A stretch of DNA of 64,000 bases from Jiangellales bacterium (GCA_030447955.1 JAUJNY010000001.1:401381-465380), one strand, 5' to 3'; positions 34,952 to 43,351 are shown, numbered from the stretch's first letter. Numbers and translations are program-made. Notes: a model not told the origin generated them from the letters alone.

Positions 34952-36814
34952 ATGGCGCACCAGCGCAGCGAGTCCCACCCCTACCACTCACCGTCCCTTC
35001 TCGGTTCTCCCCCCGGTCGCCCCGGCCGCCGCGCGGTCAGCGTGGCAGCCCTGGGGGCGACTCTCGTCGCCGCTCTCCTGGCATCGGCAACTCCGGCCAC
35101 GTCCGCAGCCGACTCCCAGTGCCCGGCGGCCTACCCGGCCCGCGACATCCCCGGCTCGGGCGCCGACCTCCCGGTGAGCGGCCTGACCGTACGCTCCGGC
35201 ACCAAACCGGTGCAGTTCACCGGCACCGTCATCGGCAAGCTCGACGACGGCATCCTGCCGGGCACGGACCTGATCATGGCCCGGCTCCAGGGTGCCGGTA
35301 TCACCGACGCCGCGGGCAACGTCCGCGACGGCATCTGGGCCGGGATGTCGGGCTCGCCGGTCTACACCGAGGACGGCCGGCTGGTCGGCGCGGTGTCCTA
35401 CGGCTTCTCCTTGGGCCTCGACAACCTCGCCGGCATCACTCCGGCGCGGGCGATGTACGACCTGCTGCCCGGTCGCGGCACGACCGCCGCGCGGGTCGCC
35501 ATCAACCCACGCCAGGAGCGTCGCCTCGTCGCCTCCGGCGACCTGTCGCCGGCCGAGTCCGGCGGCTCCTTCCACCGGCTGCGCATCCCGCTCGGGATCG
35601 CCGGCGTGCCCTGGGATGCGGGCGCTCGCCGGCTCGCCGACGCCATGGGACTGAGCGAGCGGGCGCAGCGTCTCGGCATCGAGCTCGGCGGCGCGGCCGG
35701 TGCCGCCGCGTCGAAGGCTGCGTCCATCGACATCGCCGCCGGCGGCAACGTCGCCGCCTCGCTGTCCTATGGCGACATCACCTTCGCCGGCGTCGGCACC
35801 GCGACCGCGGTCTGCGGAGACCGGGTGCTCGCCTTCGGTCACCCGATGCTGTTCTCCGACCGCAGCCGCCTGGCCATGCACGGCGCGTCGGCGGTGGACA
35901 TCGCCCGGGACCCGACGCTCGGGTCCTACAAGCTCGCCAACATCGGAGCACCCGACGGCCGGATCGTGCGCGACACGATCGCCGCCATCTCCGGTCGCGA
36001 GGGAGCGCTCCCAGCGTCGACGACGGTGAGCAGCCAGCTCGTCGGTCCGTACGGCGTGCGCGAGGGCGCCACGACGATCAACCTCCCCGGGTGGCTCGGC
36101 TACCTCGGCGGCTATCACCTCTACGCCAACGGTCTGGTCGTCCGTGGTGGGGACGCCCGGGGGACCGCGGAGCTGAGCTGGCGGATCTCGGGTACGCGTG
36201 AGGACGGGTCGCCGTTCGCCGTCACGATCGACGACAAGTACGCCTCCACCTACTCGATCGCGTTGCCGCCGGCGTACGCGCTGTGGAACGACCTGTCGGC
36301 CATTCAGCGCAACCGCTTCGAGAACGTCCACATCGATAGGGCGCGGATCGTGGGCAGCTACTCCCGAGCGTTCGAGGCCTACCGCGTGTCCGGACTGCGC
36401 GTCCGTCAGGACGGCGCCTGGCAGGACGTCGGGCGCAGGACCACCGTGGCGGTGCGTGCCGGTGCAGTGCTCAACGTGCGGGCGCTGCTGACGCGGCGCG
36501 ACTCCGACCAGGTCCTGCGGGTGCCGCTAAGCGTCACCGTCCCCCGGCGGGCGGACGGCTCGCGAGGATATGTGTCCGTGGTGGGCGGCGAGCTGCGGTG
36601 GTGGGACGGTGAGCGCAACCGGGCGTCGTCGTTCGAGGATCTGCTGGACCAGCTGGCCAACGCGCAGCGCAACGACGAGGTGCAGATGTCACTGCATCTG
36701 AGCCGGCGGGAGCGCGGGCCCAACCCGAGTTGGAGCCGGGACGATCAGTCCCAGCAGGACGCCGTGGTCTCGGGGTACGAGAGCTTCCGAGTGCGGGTGC
36801 TCGCGCAGCGCTGA
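34952..36814 (+). CDS. secreted SpoIVB (S55)-like serine peptidase-domain protein
   Basis: The 620-residue product has a long basic N-terminus and a signal sequence (VAALGATLVAALLASATPATSA, about 31-52). Residues ~90-300 match the S55/SpoIVB domain: PVQFTGTVIGKLDDGILPG, the putative nucleophile motif GMSGSPVY (131-138), VGAVSYGF, GITPARAMYDLL, and the later RVLAFGHPM with its His. The remaining ~320 residues form unrecognised beta-rich regions with no Zn or transmembrane motif. In Bacillus SpoIVB the His motif precedes the Ser motif; here GMSGSP comes first, as I recall from other actinobacterial and proteobacterial S55 relatives. The organism need not sporulate. Substrate unknown. GGGGGAG precedes the ATG. 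Confidence 0.75.
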   Translation: MAHQRSESHPYHSPSLLGSPPGRPGRRAVSVAALGATLVAALLASATPATSAADSQCPAAYPARDIPGSGADLPVSGLTVRSGTKPVQFTGTVIGKLDDGILPGTDLIMARLQGAGITDAAGNVRDGIWAGMSGSPVYTEDGRLVGAVSYGFSLGLDNLAGITPARAMYDLLPGRGTTAARVAINPRQERRLVASGDLSPAESGGSFHRLRIPLGIAGVPWDAGARRLADAMGLSERAQRLGIELGGAAGAAASKAASIDIAAGGNVAASLSYGDITFAGVGTATAVCGDRVLAFGHPMLFSDRSRLAMHGASAVDIARDPTLGSYKLANIGAPDGRIVRDTIAAISGREGALPASTTVSSQLVGPYGVREGATTINLPGWLGYLGGYHLYANGLVVRGGDARGTAELSWRISGTREDGSPFAVTIDDKYASTYSIALPPAYALWNDLSAIQRNRFENVHIDRARIVGSYSRAFEAYRVSGLRVRQDGAWQDVGRRTTVAVRAGAVLNVRALLTRRDSDQVLRVPLSVTVPRRADGSRGYVSVVGGELRWWDGERNRASSFEDLLDQLANAQRNDEVQMSLHLSRRERGPNPSWSRDDQSQQDAVVSGYESFRVRVLAQR

Positions 36815-36826
36815 CCACGACGACAG

Positions 36827-36875
36827 CGACCGGGGCGCGCGGCTCAACCAGAGCCGCGTGCCCCGGTCGTTTCTT
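36827..36875 (+). terminator. strong intrinsic terminator
   Basis: A 19-bp stem (36827-36845 with 36851-36869, one G-U pair) closed by a 5-nt loop AACCA is followed by TTTCTT. It lies 12 bp after the S55-like gene and is the best U-tract terminator in the window. Confidence 0.88.
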
Positions 36876-36951
36876 CGTGGCGGGCCGGGGAACGGCGGGC
36901 CGGCGTACGGCGTTCCCGTCCAGGGACGAACCCTGGGCAGAGAGGAGAGCC

Positions 36952-37806
36952 GTGCACGGCCACCGCAACGGGCTGAAGACAGCTGTTCTGCTGGGCGCGC
37001 TGGCTGCCCTCATCCTGTTCGTCGGGTCGTGGTTCGGCCGCGGCGGGCTTCTCGTTGCCCTCGGCATCGCGCTGGTGACCAACGGCGTCGCGTACTGGAA
37101 GAGCGACGCCATCGCGCTGCGCTCCATGCGCGCCTACCCGGTGCACGAGGCGCAACAGCCGGCCATGCACCGCATCGTGCGCGAGCTGTCCACAGCCGCT
37201 CGCCAGCCCATGCCACGGCTCTTTGTCTCCCCGACGATGGCGCCGAACGCCTTCGCCACCGGGCGCAACCCGCGCAACGCCGCGGTGTGCGCCACCGAGG
37301 GGATCCTGTCGATCCTCGACGAGCGTGAGCTGCGCGCCGTCCTCGGCCACGAGCTCGCTCACGTCTACAACCGCGACATCCTCACGTCGTCGGTGGCCGG
37401 TGCCCTCGCCACGGTGATCATGTTTCTGGCCAACTTCGCGTTCTTCCTGCCGCGCGACGGCGATGACGACGGTCCGGGCCCCTTCGGCATGCTGGCGCTG
37501 CTGCTGCTCGGCCCGCTCGCAGCGAGCATGATCCAGCTGTCCATCAGCCGTTCGCGGGAGTTCGAGGCCGACGCCGACGGCTCCCGGCTCACCGGGGACC
37601 CGCTCGCCTTGGCCTCAGCCTTGCGCAAGCTGGAGCAGGGTACCCGGGCGCTGCCGCTGCCGGCGGACAAGACTCTCGTTGCGACCAGCCACCTCATGAT
37701 CGCCAACCCGTTTCGGGCGGAGGGATTGGCGCGGATGTTCGCCAGCCACCCACCGATGGCCGAGCGGGTCGCTCGGCTCGAGGGGATGGCCGGCTACCGG
37801 CGGTAA
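36952..37806 (+). CDS. htpX: HtpX-family membrane zinc metalloprotease
   Basis: HtpX is an M48 protease that degrades damaged membrane proteins. The 284-residue protein from GTG 36952 has two N-terminal helices, NAFATGRNPRNAAVC, the zinc site HELAH (133-137) in VLGHELAHVYNRDIL, a further pair of hydrophobic helices and the third-ligand region SRSREFEADADGSRLTG. The C-terminus has ASHPPMAERVARLE. The frame is open from 36730 over the preceding terminator, but AGAGGAGA 4-10 nt before 36952 and the conserved RLKT-like N-terminus fix the start. Confidence 0.92.
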   Translation: MHGHRNGLKTAVLLGALAALILFVGSWFGRGGLLVALGIALVTNGVAYWKSDAIALRSMRAYPVHEAQQPAMHRIVRELSTAARQPMPRLFVSPTMAPNAFATGRNPRNAAVCATEGILSILDERELRAVLGHELAHVYNRDILTSSVAGALATVIMFLANFAFFLPRDGDDDGPGPFGMLALLLLGPLAASMIQLSISRSREFEADADGSRLTGDPLALASALRKLEQGTRALPLPADKTLVATSHLMIANPFRAEGLARMFASHPPMAERVARLEGMAGYRR

Positions 37807-37845
37807 CCTGCCTGGCCGCGGTTGCGGCTCGTCAGGAGCTGAAAC

Positions 37846-37886
37846 CGCCGGGGCCGGTCGAGCCTCCCGCAGGACCGGCCCCGGCG
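37846..37886 (+). terminator. hairpin after htpX
   Basis: Perfect 14-bp arms (CGCCGGGGCCGGTC and complement) flank a 13-nt loop, 39 bp after the htpX stop. Confidence 0.65.
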
Positions 37887-37894
37887 ATCGAGCA

Positions 37895-37922
37895 GCTGTG
37901 CGGCTCTGCGGAGCCGCACAGC
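37895..37922 (-). terminator. hairpin after the leftward secreted-protein gene
   Basis: Perfect 12-bp arms (GCTGTGCGGCTC and complement) with a TGCG loop lie directly against the 37926 stop. With the previous hairpin, each of two convergent genes has its own terminator. Confidence 0.7.
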
Positions 37923-37925
37923 GGG

Positions 37926-38483
37926 TCAGGGCTTGACGAGGTCGAACACCAGGGCGGAGTCCCCGTTGCGCAGGGAGAAGAACTGCAAGGAGCCGCCGAC
38001 TCCCCTAAAGTCTCTTGTGCCGCCGGTCACCGGGATGACGTTGTCGGTGCGCCTGAACAGGGTCCCCGCGGCACGGATCTTGCCCTGTCCGTTGAACCGC
38101 AGCGTCGCCTCACAGGTGAACGTCCGGCCAACGCCCGCCTCGCAGCGGACGGAGTCCCTCCCGATCCGCTCCGTGCGCGTGTTGTCGAAGACCTTCTCCT
38201 CAAAGATGAAGAAGTCACCGGGAGAGAACCCTTCGCGCCCCAAATCCACCTCTGCGGCACGGACCTCGCGCCCGACCACGATGAGCGTGGAATCATCGCC
38301 CCGCGCTGCCGCCGCCGACGACGACATCCGCTGCACCTCGGCCATCGAGGTGACCGCCCGACCGGGCCAACCGAACTGCTCTTCCCCGCTGCCAGCGCTG
38401 GCGCCTCCAGCGCCGAACCACACAGCTCCCGTGGTCAGCACCCCGGCCATACCGAGCGCTGCTCCTGCTCGTCGACTAAGCAC
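37926..38483 (-). CDS. secreted allene-oxide-cyclase/dirigent barrel-like protein 2
   Basis: This is the second small secreted protein with the pattern seen at 29651. From GTG 38483 it has 185 residues, an N-terminal signal sequence (AGAALGMAGVLTTGAVWFGAG), and a mature part with AAEVDLGREGFSPGDFFIFEE, a Cys pair (C114, C124: RCEAGVGRTFTCEATL), GKIRAAGTLF, PVTGGTRDFRGVGGSLQFF and a final LVFDL strand. Spacing of GD, the Cys pair and TGG matches the first copy. The start has GGGAGG 4-5 nt upstream; an in-frame ATG at 38555 lacks this. The gene is the last of a leftward trio after the SARP regulator and the LDG-repeat gene. Function is inferred only at fold level. Confidence 0.65.
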   Translation of the reverse strand: MLSRRAGAALGMAGVLTTGAVWFGAGGASAGSGEEQFGWPGRAVTSMAEVQRMSSSAAAARGDDSTLIVVGREVRAAEVDLGREGFSPGDFFIFEEKVFDNTRTERIGRDSVRCEAGVGRTFTCEATLRFNGQGKIRAAGTLFRRTDNVIPVTGGTRDFRGVGGSLQFFSLRNGDSALVFDLVKP

Positions 38484-38597
38484 CGTGCCTCCCTGCTCTT
38501 TGGGCGGCGCCCTGCTGGCTGCCGCGATTGTGTCGAGAACCTGGGTCCGGCTCACGGCTGGTCACATCAGCCGGACGGCTACCGCTGCGCCAGCGCG

Positions 38598-39527
38598 TCA
38601 CCGCGAAACGATGGCCTGGGCCTGCACATGGCAGTCGCTCAGGCCGGGTCGATGCACCGAGAAGAGCTCGAGCGTGGCGATATTTGCACCCTGCACCTGC
38701 ACCGTGAAGTGCTCACCGTTCGCCGCCGCGAACGGGTCGAACCGGCCGCCATTAGGGCCGAGCTGGAAGTAGCCCGGCGCGGTTCCGCCGTTGTCGAGGA
38801 AGACGTTTACGGTCTCGTTGCCGTCGTTGCGTAAAACGAAGAGGCCGTTGGCGGATAGGTCAGCCGGGCAGAGGTAGCCGATGGTCAACGACGGGTTCGC
38901 CGTCGTGAGGACGGTGCGCCAGCCGATGTTGCCCCGCGGGATCGCGATCGCACCGCGGTAGATCTGGCCCGGCCCCCGGATGAACGCTGACGAGTCCCAG
39001 CCGTCCACGGTGCTTGCATCGATGCCCAGGGTGTCATGGGCGGCCTTCGTGTGGTCAGCGGTGGCGACATAGGTGCCGTCGTGATTATGGCCGGCGGCTG
39101 CGAAGTCGCTGGAGTCGCGACCATCGAGCAGGTCGGAGTCCGCGGCCCTGGCGCCAGCCGCGAGGAAGGCGGCGGCGTCGAAGCCGTCCAGTTTGTCGGC
39201 GTCGAGGTTGAGTGCCTTGCCTGCCTCAGGGTTGACCGCGATCGGCGCCTTGCCCGCCGCCACCGTGACACCGAGACCGGGACCGGTCCCCTTGTTCTGC
39301 ACGTTGAGCATCCGGCCGCTCGTGGTGCCGACAAGGGTGGTGGGCGCGTTGACGGTGTTCGTCTTGCCCAGATTGAAGATGCCGCCGATGCCTGAGCCGG
39401 CGAACGCGGGGGCCGAGCCCAACAGGACCGCGGAGGTGACGGCACCGATGACGGCGCCCCGGGCTGTACCGGACATTCCTGCTCCGCCACCGTGTCGACG
39501 GCTGCGCGCAGGGAGCCTCTTGATCAT
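38598..39527 (-). CDS. secreted LDG-repeat protein of unknown function
   Basis: The 309-residue product has a signal peptide (RGAVIGAVTSAVLLGSAPAFA) and three copies of a short motif: DKLDGFDAAAF (~111-121), DLLDGRDSSDF (~132-142) and STVDGWDSSAF (~172-182), with GHNHDGTYV between. LDGxDS repeats of this kind recur in secreted actinobacterial proteins of unknown role. The last 110 residues form a beta-rich domain (GNETVNVFLDNGGTAPGYF) with Cys near the end. ATG 39527 has GAAGGG upstream; the open frame to 39650 runs into the regulator and is not used. It lies 61 bp downstream of the SARP gene on the same strand and 114 bp before the barrel-like gene. Confidence 0.7.
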   Translation of the reverse strand: MIKRLPARSRRHGGGAGMSGTARGAVIGAVTSAVLLGSAPAFAGSGIGGIFNLGKTNTVNAPTTLVGTTSGRMLNVQNKGTGPGLGVTVAAGKAPIAVNPEAGKALNLDADKLDGFDAAAFLAAGARAADSDLLDGRDSSDFAAAGHNHDGTYVATADHTKAAHDTLGIDASTVDGWDSSAFIRGPGQIYRGAIAIPRGNIGWRTVLTTANPSLTIGYLCPADLSANGLFVLRNDGNETVNVFLDNGGTAPGYFQLGPNGGRFDPFAAANGEHFTVQVQGANIATLELFSVHRPGLSDCHVQAQAIVSR

Positions 39528-39588
39528 CTCGTGCCCTTCTGGAGTAGGTCCTTGAGGCAGAGCATGAGGACCCGGGCTCAAGAAATGC

Positions 39589-42465
39589 TCAAGGCGCTGT
39601 CTGCTGCGCACCGGGACGAGGCCGCGGGATGACCTGGTTGAACGCAGCATCGAGTGCCTCGTCCAGACTCATCGCCCGCCCGGCATGCCGGGCCACCTCG
39701 AACTGATCCGGCCCTAGTGCGTCCCTTGCCGCGGCGATGCGGTGCTCGCGCATCCGGGCGTCCGCAGGGACGATTTGAGCACCCAGCTCCTCCAACGCAG
39801 CATCCGCGGCGCCGACGAGTCGAGCCGCCCACTCGGCGCGGCCGAGGCAGGCGGCGAGCCCGGCGCAGCAGTCGAGGCACTCGATGAGCCGGTAGTCGCC
39901 GAGACTGCGCAGCGCCGGCAGTGCAAGCTGGAGGTACTCGGCGGCTCGGTCGATGTCCTGCTCGGCGATCGCAACGTCCGCGAGCACCGGCAAGGTGGCG
40001 GCGTAGATCCATTGGTTGGAGTCGCGCGCCATCTCCAGGCACTCCTCCCCGAAGCGCCGAGCCCGAGCCAGGTCGCGGCGGTCAAGGGCCACCATCGCCA
40101 AGTTCAGCAAGACGATGGCCAGCGGCGCTCCGACGTCCCCCAGCGAGCGTCGAAGGTCAGCGCTCTCCTCGAACCTCTGCTCGGCACGCTCGAAGTGACC
40201 GAGGTCGCGGGCGATCCCTCCCTGACTGTTCAGTGACCGGGCGACCCAGGCGAGGTCGCCGGCGCGGCGGAAGAGCTCGCAGCTCGCCTCGCAGAGAACG
40301 AGGCCACGCTCGGCCTCACCGTGCTCGGCCACCAGGACTCCCAGACAGTGCAAGGCTCTGCCGCGGTCCAGGTCCGCAGCGTCCGGGGCCACCTCGAGCG
40401 CCCGCTCCAACCACCGAGACCCCTCCGCGACCGCCCCCGTCTTGTACCAGTAGAAGCCGAGTGCGGCGGCCAGCCGAACCGCGAGCTCACCGGATCCGGG
40501 ACGTTCATTGCGGGCACCGTCGAGGAAGTGGGTGAGGGCGGCGCGCAGGTTGTCTCGCTCGGTATTGAGCCGCGAGATCCACCAGAGCTGGTCAGCTCCC
40601 CGCAACTCCTCCATTGCGCGCTCCGCCAGGCCGAGGAAGCAGCGGGCATGCCGATCGCGTACGACCTCGTGGTCAGGCTGCCCCCGTGGTGACCCACTGG
40701 GGCTCGGCGCGGATGGAAGGCTTTCGAGCGCGAACTCGCGGATCGTCTCCAGCATGGAGTAGCGACTGCTGTCCCCGTCGGCGCGGCGCAGAACCAGGTT
40801 CTTGGCCGCCAAAGAGGTCAGTTGCGTTTGCGTGCCGCCGCACACCTCGCGCGCCGCATCTGCCGTGCAGCCGCCGACGAAGACCGCAAGACTGGCGAAC
40901 AGCCGCTGCTCGTCCGCCGACAGCAAGCGGTAGCTCCAGTCGATCGCGGTCCGCAGCGCCTGCTGCCGCTCGGGCCGGTCGCGGGGGCCGGATCCGGCCA
41001 GCTCCAGCCGCCGCGGCAGCACCGCCAGCATCTCAGCCGGCGTGAGTTCGGCTGCCCGAGCCGCCGCGAGCTCAATCGCCAGTGGCAGGCAGTCCAGCTG
41101 CAGACAGACCTCCCGGACCGCTCCGGCTACCCGCTCGGTCAGCGCGAAGCGCGGGTCCACCGCGGTGGCCGTGGCCACGAACAGGGGAACCGCCTCGTCC
41201 TCCAGGTTGAGCCCGCCCAGTGCGTGACCCTGCTCCCCATAGATGCGGAGCAGGGAACGACTGGTGACCAGAGCCCGGACTCTTGGGGCGGCGGACAGGA
41301 GCTCACCGACCAACGGCGCGGCCTGCTCGACATGCTCGAAGTTGTCCAGGAGGACCAGCAGCTGCCGCTCGCGCAGAAAGGCCTGGACCGCCGAAAGCAG
41401 GGCTTGGTCCCCGGGCTCGTCGACGCCAAATGCTACGGCCACGGTCGGGATGACCAAGGCCGGATCGCGCAGTTCGGCCAGCCCCACGAAGAACACCCCG
41501 TCGGGAAAGTCCGCGGCGAGATCGTGCGCCACCTGCAGCGCCAGCCGGGTCTTGCCGATCCCCCCAGGCCCGGTCACGGTCACCAGCCGCACGCTCTCCC
41601 CCTGCAGCAAGGCCATGAGCTGCTCGACCTCGGCTCGCCGGCCGATCAACGGCGTGAGGGTCGCGGGGAGATGGCGGCGCGCCCGCAGCTCCGCCGGCTC
41701 GACGGACAGCCGGGGATCGTCTCGCAGGATCGCCTCGTGGAGGCTGCGTAGCTGCTGACCTGGCTCAAGACCGAGCTCGTCCACGAGCTGGCGGCGCCCG
41801 GCGCGGTACACCGCAAGCGCCTCGGCCTGGCGTCCACAGCGGTGCAGGGCGAGCATCATTTGGGCACGCAGCCGTTCACGCAGCGGATGTTCGTCCACGA
41901 GGGCCGCCAGCTCGGCTACGACCTGGTGGTGGTGGCCCATGGTCAGCGCGGCCTCGATGCGGATCTCGATCGTCTCCAGGCGCAAGGCCTCCAGCCGGGT
42001 CGTCTCGGCCCGTGCGAACGGGAAGTCAGCGACGTCGGCGAACGCCGGCCCGCGCCACAGCGCCAGCGCGGCGGCCGCCTGCTCCACAGCGGCGGCAGCC
42101 TCACCCCGCTCGAGCAGCGCCCTGGCGGCTGCCGCGACTCGCTCGAAGCAGCGGGCATCGAGCTGTTCGGGTTTCACCCGGAGGCGATAGCCCTGGCTTG
42201 CCGTCTGCAGCACCCCCGCGGCTGGCCCGAGAGCGGCCCGCAACGCCGAGACGTACACCTGAAGGCTGCGCCGCGGTCCAGCCGGGGCATCGTCGCCCCA
42301 GACCTCCTCGATCAGCCGCGACGTCGAGACATCGACGTTCGCGTTGGCCAACAGCACTCCGAGCAGGACGCGTTGCTTGGGGGCGCCGAGAACGATCTCT
42401 CTGCCGTCCACCTGGACCTCGACCGGTCCCAGCACTCGGAACGCGATGTCCATCCCGGCCGTCAT
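39589..42465 (-). CDS. SARP/AfsR-type regulator with BTAD, NB-ARC ATPase and TPR-like regions
   Basis: Proteins of this type act as pathway activators. The 958-residue product has an OmpR-like winged helix at 10-90 (FRVLGPVEVQVDGREIVLG; SLQVYVSALRAALG), a BTAD helical domain to ~250 (AGRRQLVDELGLEPGQQL), then an NB-ARC ATPase with Walker A TGPGGIGKT near residue 300 and LLVLLDNFEHVEQAAPLV as Walker B. The C-terminal ~350 residues are TPR-like and Ala-rich. It is the first gene of a leftward run with two secreted-protein genes, which are plausible targets. No target promoter motif was found. An alternative start 4 codons later (42453) exists. Confidence 0.9.
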   Translation of the reverse strand: MTAGMDIAFRVLGPVEVQVDGREIVLGAPKQRVLLGVLLANANVDVSTSRLIEEVWGDDAPAGPRRSLQVYVSALRAALGPAAGVLQTASQGYRLRVKPEQLDARCFERVAAAARALLERGEAAAAVEQAAAALALWRGPAFADVADFPFARAETTRLEALRLETIEIRIEAALTMGHHHQVVAELAALVDEHPLRERLRAQMMLALHRCGRQAEALAVYRAGRRQLVDELGLEPGQQLRSLHEAILRDDPRLSVEPAELRARRHLPATLTPLIGRRAEVEQLMALLQGESVRLVTVTGPGGIGKTRLALQVAHDLAADFPDGVFFVGLAELRDPALVIPTVAVAFGVDEPGDQALLSAVQAFLRERQLLVLLDNFEHVEQAAPLVGELLSAAPRVRALVTSRSLLRIYGEQGHALGGLNLEDEAVPLFVATATAVDPRFALTERVAGAVREVCLQLDCLPLAIELAAARAAELTPAEMLAVLPRRLELAGSGPRDRPERQQALRTAIDWSYRLLSADEQRLFASLAVFVGGCTADAAREVCGGTQTQLTSLAAKNLVLRRADGDSSRYSMLETIREFALESLPSAPSPSGSPRGQPDHEVVRDRHARCFLGLAERAMEELRGADQLWWISRLNTERDNLRAALTHFLDGARNERPGSGELAVRLAAALGFYWYKTGAVAEGSRWLERALEVAPDAADLDRGRALHCLGVLVAEHGEAERGLVLCEASCELFRRAGDLAWVARSLNSQGGIARDLGHFERAEQRFEESADLRRSLGDVGAPLAIVLLNLAMVALDRRDLARARRFGEECLEMARDSNQWIYAATLPVLADVAIAEQDIDRAAEYLQLALPALRSLGDYRLIECLDCCAGLAACLGRAEWAARLVGAADAALEELGAQIVPADARMREHRIAAARDALGPDQFEVARHAGRAMSLDEALDAAFNQVIPRPRPGAQQTAP

Positions 42466-42611
42466 CTAGTGCTTGAGCCTTCCTGGAGCTGACGGCACAA
42501 GCCTGGCACCGATCACTGCGCTCGAGAAGGGTCTGCGATGGAGCACCTTGCGTCATCGCCGCGGGCAGCCGGCTTTGCCAGCGGAACGGTCCGGCCACGG
42601 GGCCGGCTGGT

Positions 42612-42698
42612 CTGCACCCGTATCGCCGTTGGGTCCCTCGTCGCTGACGATGTTGGAGACGCGCTTGGCGTTCTCCGGGGAGATGCCCTGCTCAAAGC
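42612..42698 (-). pseudogene. decayed fragment of yajQ
   Basis: About 87 bp are nearly the same as 44061-44149 inside yajQ, on the same strand, with roughly nine of ten bases identical by eye plus one or two indels. Read leftward, the fragment still encodes QGISPENAKRVSNIVSDEGP against [20 protein letters not shown] in YajQ. Similarity ends on both sides. It lies in the gap between the SARP gene and the RsbU_N-like gene, so it is a leftover of a partial duplication, not a functional gene. Confidence 0.85.
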
Positions 42699-42735
42699 GC
42701 TCGCTACCACGCCGGTGAGCTCGGCCGGTGCTGAG

Positions 42736-43122
42736 ATGGCAGCGGACTCTCTGGAAAGGCTGCGACGCGATTACGCACCAGCATTCCTCGGTTACCTGTC
42801 CCAGGGGAACGAGCGTGGCCTGCGCGCCGCGTACGAGCTGGGCCGGCGGGCGATGCGCCAGGAGCTCAGCCTGCTGGACCTCGCGCAGATCCATCACGCC
42901 AACCTGCTGCAGGTCCTGAAGACGTCGCGGACGGAGACCGAGCTCGACGACGTCGCCCAGGCTGCGTCCACCTTCTTCGTGGAGGTCTTGGCCACCTTCG
43001 AGATGACGCACCGGGCGTTCACCGAGCAGCGGCTGGCAGGGGTCGAGCGGCACGACCAGGCGGCTGCGCAGCCGAGCCCGGTGCGGCGGCGCGCCCCCCG
43101 GAGGAGACCTGGGGACGGGTGA
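42736..43122 (+). CDS. RsbU N-terminal-domain-like protein
   Basis: The 128-residue product resembles the N-terminal partner-binding domain of the RsbU phosphatase family, all-helical with the pattern GNERGLRAAYELGRRAMRQELSLLDLAQIHHANLLQVL. The family domain binds a stress-signalling partner (RsbT in Bacillus). No PP2C phosphatase domain follows, so this is a stand-alone domain, perhaps an adaptor. The frame is open from 42538, but that upstream part crosses the yajQ fragment and is not credible; ATG 42736 is preferred although no strong ribosome site precedes it. GTG 42715 is an alternative. Confidence 0.65.
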   Translation: MAADSLERLRRDYAPAFLGYLSQGNERGLRAAYELGRRAMRQELSLLDLAQIHHANLLQVLKTSRTETELDDVAQAASTFFVEVLATFEMTHRAFTEQRLAGVERHDQAAAQPSPVRRRAPRRRPGDG

Positions 43123-43166
43123 GCAGGGTCCCGCCCGTTGCCTCGACACGAGCCAGCACAGCGGGG

Positions 43167-43200
43167 CCAGCCGAGCCCGGCCCACCGCGGGCTCGGCTGG
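43167..43200. terminator. 13-bp hairpin between convergent genes
   Basis: Perfect 13-bp arms (CCAGCCGAGCCCG and complement) flank an 8-nt loop, 45 bp after the RsbU_N-like gene. The following bases to 43351 show no other feature. Confidence 0.65.
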
Positions 43201-43351
43201 CGGTCAAGGGCTCAGCTCTAGGCTGGCGCCTCATGCGTGCTGGCCAGGCGGTGGGTCATGCCCTCTGTAAGCACGCAAGCGACGTCGCATGACGCGGCGG
43301 ATGCGGTTTCCTGCAACGGTCGCCGACTGCCCGAGTCAAAGCGCGCAGACG

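Noticed and set aside
34717-34953. N-terminal 79-residue extension of KorA
   Set aside because: The extension is Arg/Gly/Pro-rich and unlike KorA proteins; conserved sequence starts at 34716 with a ribosome site.
36730-36951. N-terminal extension of HtpX
   Set aside because: It runs through the strong terminator of the previous gene; the HtpX family start is at 36952.
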